Source: Morinoia aosen (lineage: Eukaryota > Arthropoda > Malacostraca > Amphipoda > Talitridae). From it: a stretch of 64,000 nucleotides of DNA. Below are positions 63,400 to 64,000 of the stretch, piece after piece. Each line of letters starts with the position of its first letter. Position 1 is the stretch's first letter. Both the position numbers and the translations under genes were made by a program. Below the pieces are notes generated by a model. The model was given only the letters and a program-made list of their open reading frames with translations. It was not told where the DNA came from and did no database searches. The DNA lies in NCBI GenBank assembly GCA_030386875.1, contig CM059567.1, forward strand, positions 84,127,130 through 84,191,129. The letters run 5' to 3'.

Positions 63400-63750
63400 G
63401 ACCTCCTAAGCCTACCATGGTGTGTCATAAATCTGTCACCCTCTTCTGTCCAGCGTCCTCAGCCCCAACGCTTACAAGTGCTTGCAATAAATTTCTCTCC
63501 ATGTAGTTCAGCCGAACCCTCTCAAGTTTCGCTGGCCTCTTCTCCCCCATGTTATTTCAAGATTGCGCTGTCTACAAACACTTTTGTGGAAAGGTTTCTC
63601 TGCCATGTAAGAGATCTTTGTAACCAAGTTCCCTCACACATTCCTTCGTGGTCATACAAATACAAACTGCCCGATGCTTTTCAGAATAGCCTTACCGCAA
63701 CATTCTTTCAACGAACGTGTGGACTCGATCACTCTCTGTACTGCTGAATG
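63400..63750 (+). pseudogene. Possible C-terminal end of a LINE ORF2
   Basis: The frame ending at 63747 contains FVERFLCHVRDLCNQVPSHI, then PSWSYKYKLPDAFQNSL. This resembles the C-terminal signature of several insect LINE ORF2 proteins (aromatic-F-P-R-x-R-x-LWN-x-LP-x-x-(I/V)F...F). It may be the far end of the Jockey-type LINE or another family. Support is by pattern only. Confidence 0.4.
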
Positions 63751-64000
63751 CGAACCCTACAATGTTTTTACAACACATTAAGCAAAACCCAATGAAGTAT
63801 TTTTTTTTTAAAGATACCTGAATTTTTTTTTAATTTTCTTTGTGTAAAATTCACACAATCAAATTTTCCTTAACATCCCCACACCTATACAAAAAAATTT
63901 GGCTTGACAAATTTTTTCCTATTAGCTTTCAGCTATTTGTTTGAACAATGATTACTGCAGTCTTTTAAGCTAACTTAAGACACACATGGTAAATTCTACC
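63751..64000. other. AT-rich end of window
   Basis: Short A- and T-runs only; nothing recognisable. Confidence 0.7.

Overview
The window looks like an insect (at least arthropod) nuclear chromosome. It is AT-rich, has long introns, and is dense in animal transposons: mariner elements with an N-terminal helix-turn-helix, hAT, Jockey-type and CR1-group LINEs, and tRNA-derived SINEs. I cannot name the species. A hemimetabolous insect is only a guess, from the intron sizes and transposon mix.

Positions 1-27377 hold the 3' part of one host gene on the + strand: the high-affinity choline transporter (CHT1, SLC5A7 family). I rebuilt ten exons (1-108, 2237-2385, 4841-4996, 6134-6263, 6719-6807, 12794-12916, 13697-13800, 22241-22371, 24077-24251, 27227-27377). 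All joins use GT/AG and keep frame, giving 437 complete codons up to a TGA stop. The exons for roughly the first 65 residues lie left of the window. The introns carry transposon remains: a mariner-like fragment, a ~180-bp degenerate repeat and a stem-loop in intron 5; a mariner-like element with ~200-bp inverted ends in intron 7; and a ZBED5-like hAT in intron 9. Another mariner remnant lies just after the gene.

Positions 28.7-41 kb hold no recognisable host gene. They contain a 5'-truncated LINE copy (31969-35175, + strand), an inverted-repeat block (36732-38315) with one exon-like reading frame, a 25-bp minisatellite (38555-39137), and an older LINE fragment (40267-41956) split by a solo LTR.

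Positions 41985-50207 (- strand) are a nearly intact CR1-group LINE and the most interesting object here. ORF1 (797 aa) ends in an OTU-type cysteine protease domain and has a degenerate SGNH-like region. ORF2 carries endonuclease and reverse transcriptase. Both ORFs are in the same frame, separated by one TGA followed by CTA, a known strong read-through context. The first ATG of ORF2 lies inside the endonuclease, past its conserved Asn motif, so translation as an ORF1-ORF2 fusion is plausible. The 3' UTR is ~2.9 kb and contains a 26-bp minisatellite. Its + strand partner at 32-35 kb forms a large inverted repeat with it.

Positions 50.2-64 kb hold a 44-codon membrane-type small ORF, a hAT element with dense CGATAA subterminal repeats (51602-53238), an apparently intact DD41D mariner element with perfect 166-bp inverted ends (53251-54740), two tandem SINEs, two foldback structures, and a decayed Jockey-type LINE (about 57.7-62.08 kb) whose ORF1 is split by a 1.35-kb TTAA-flanked element.
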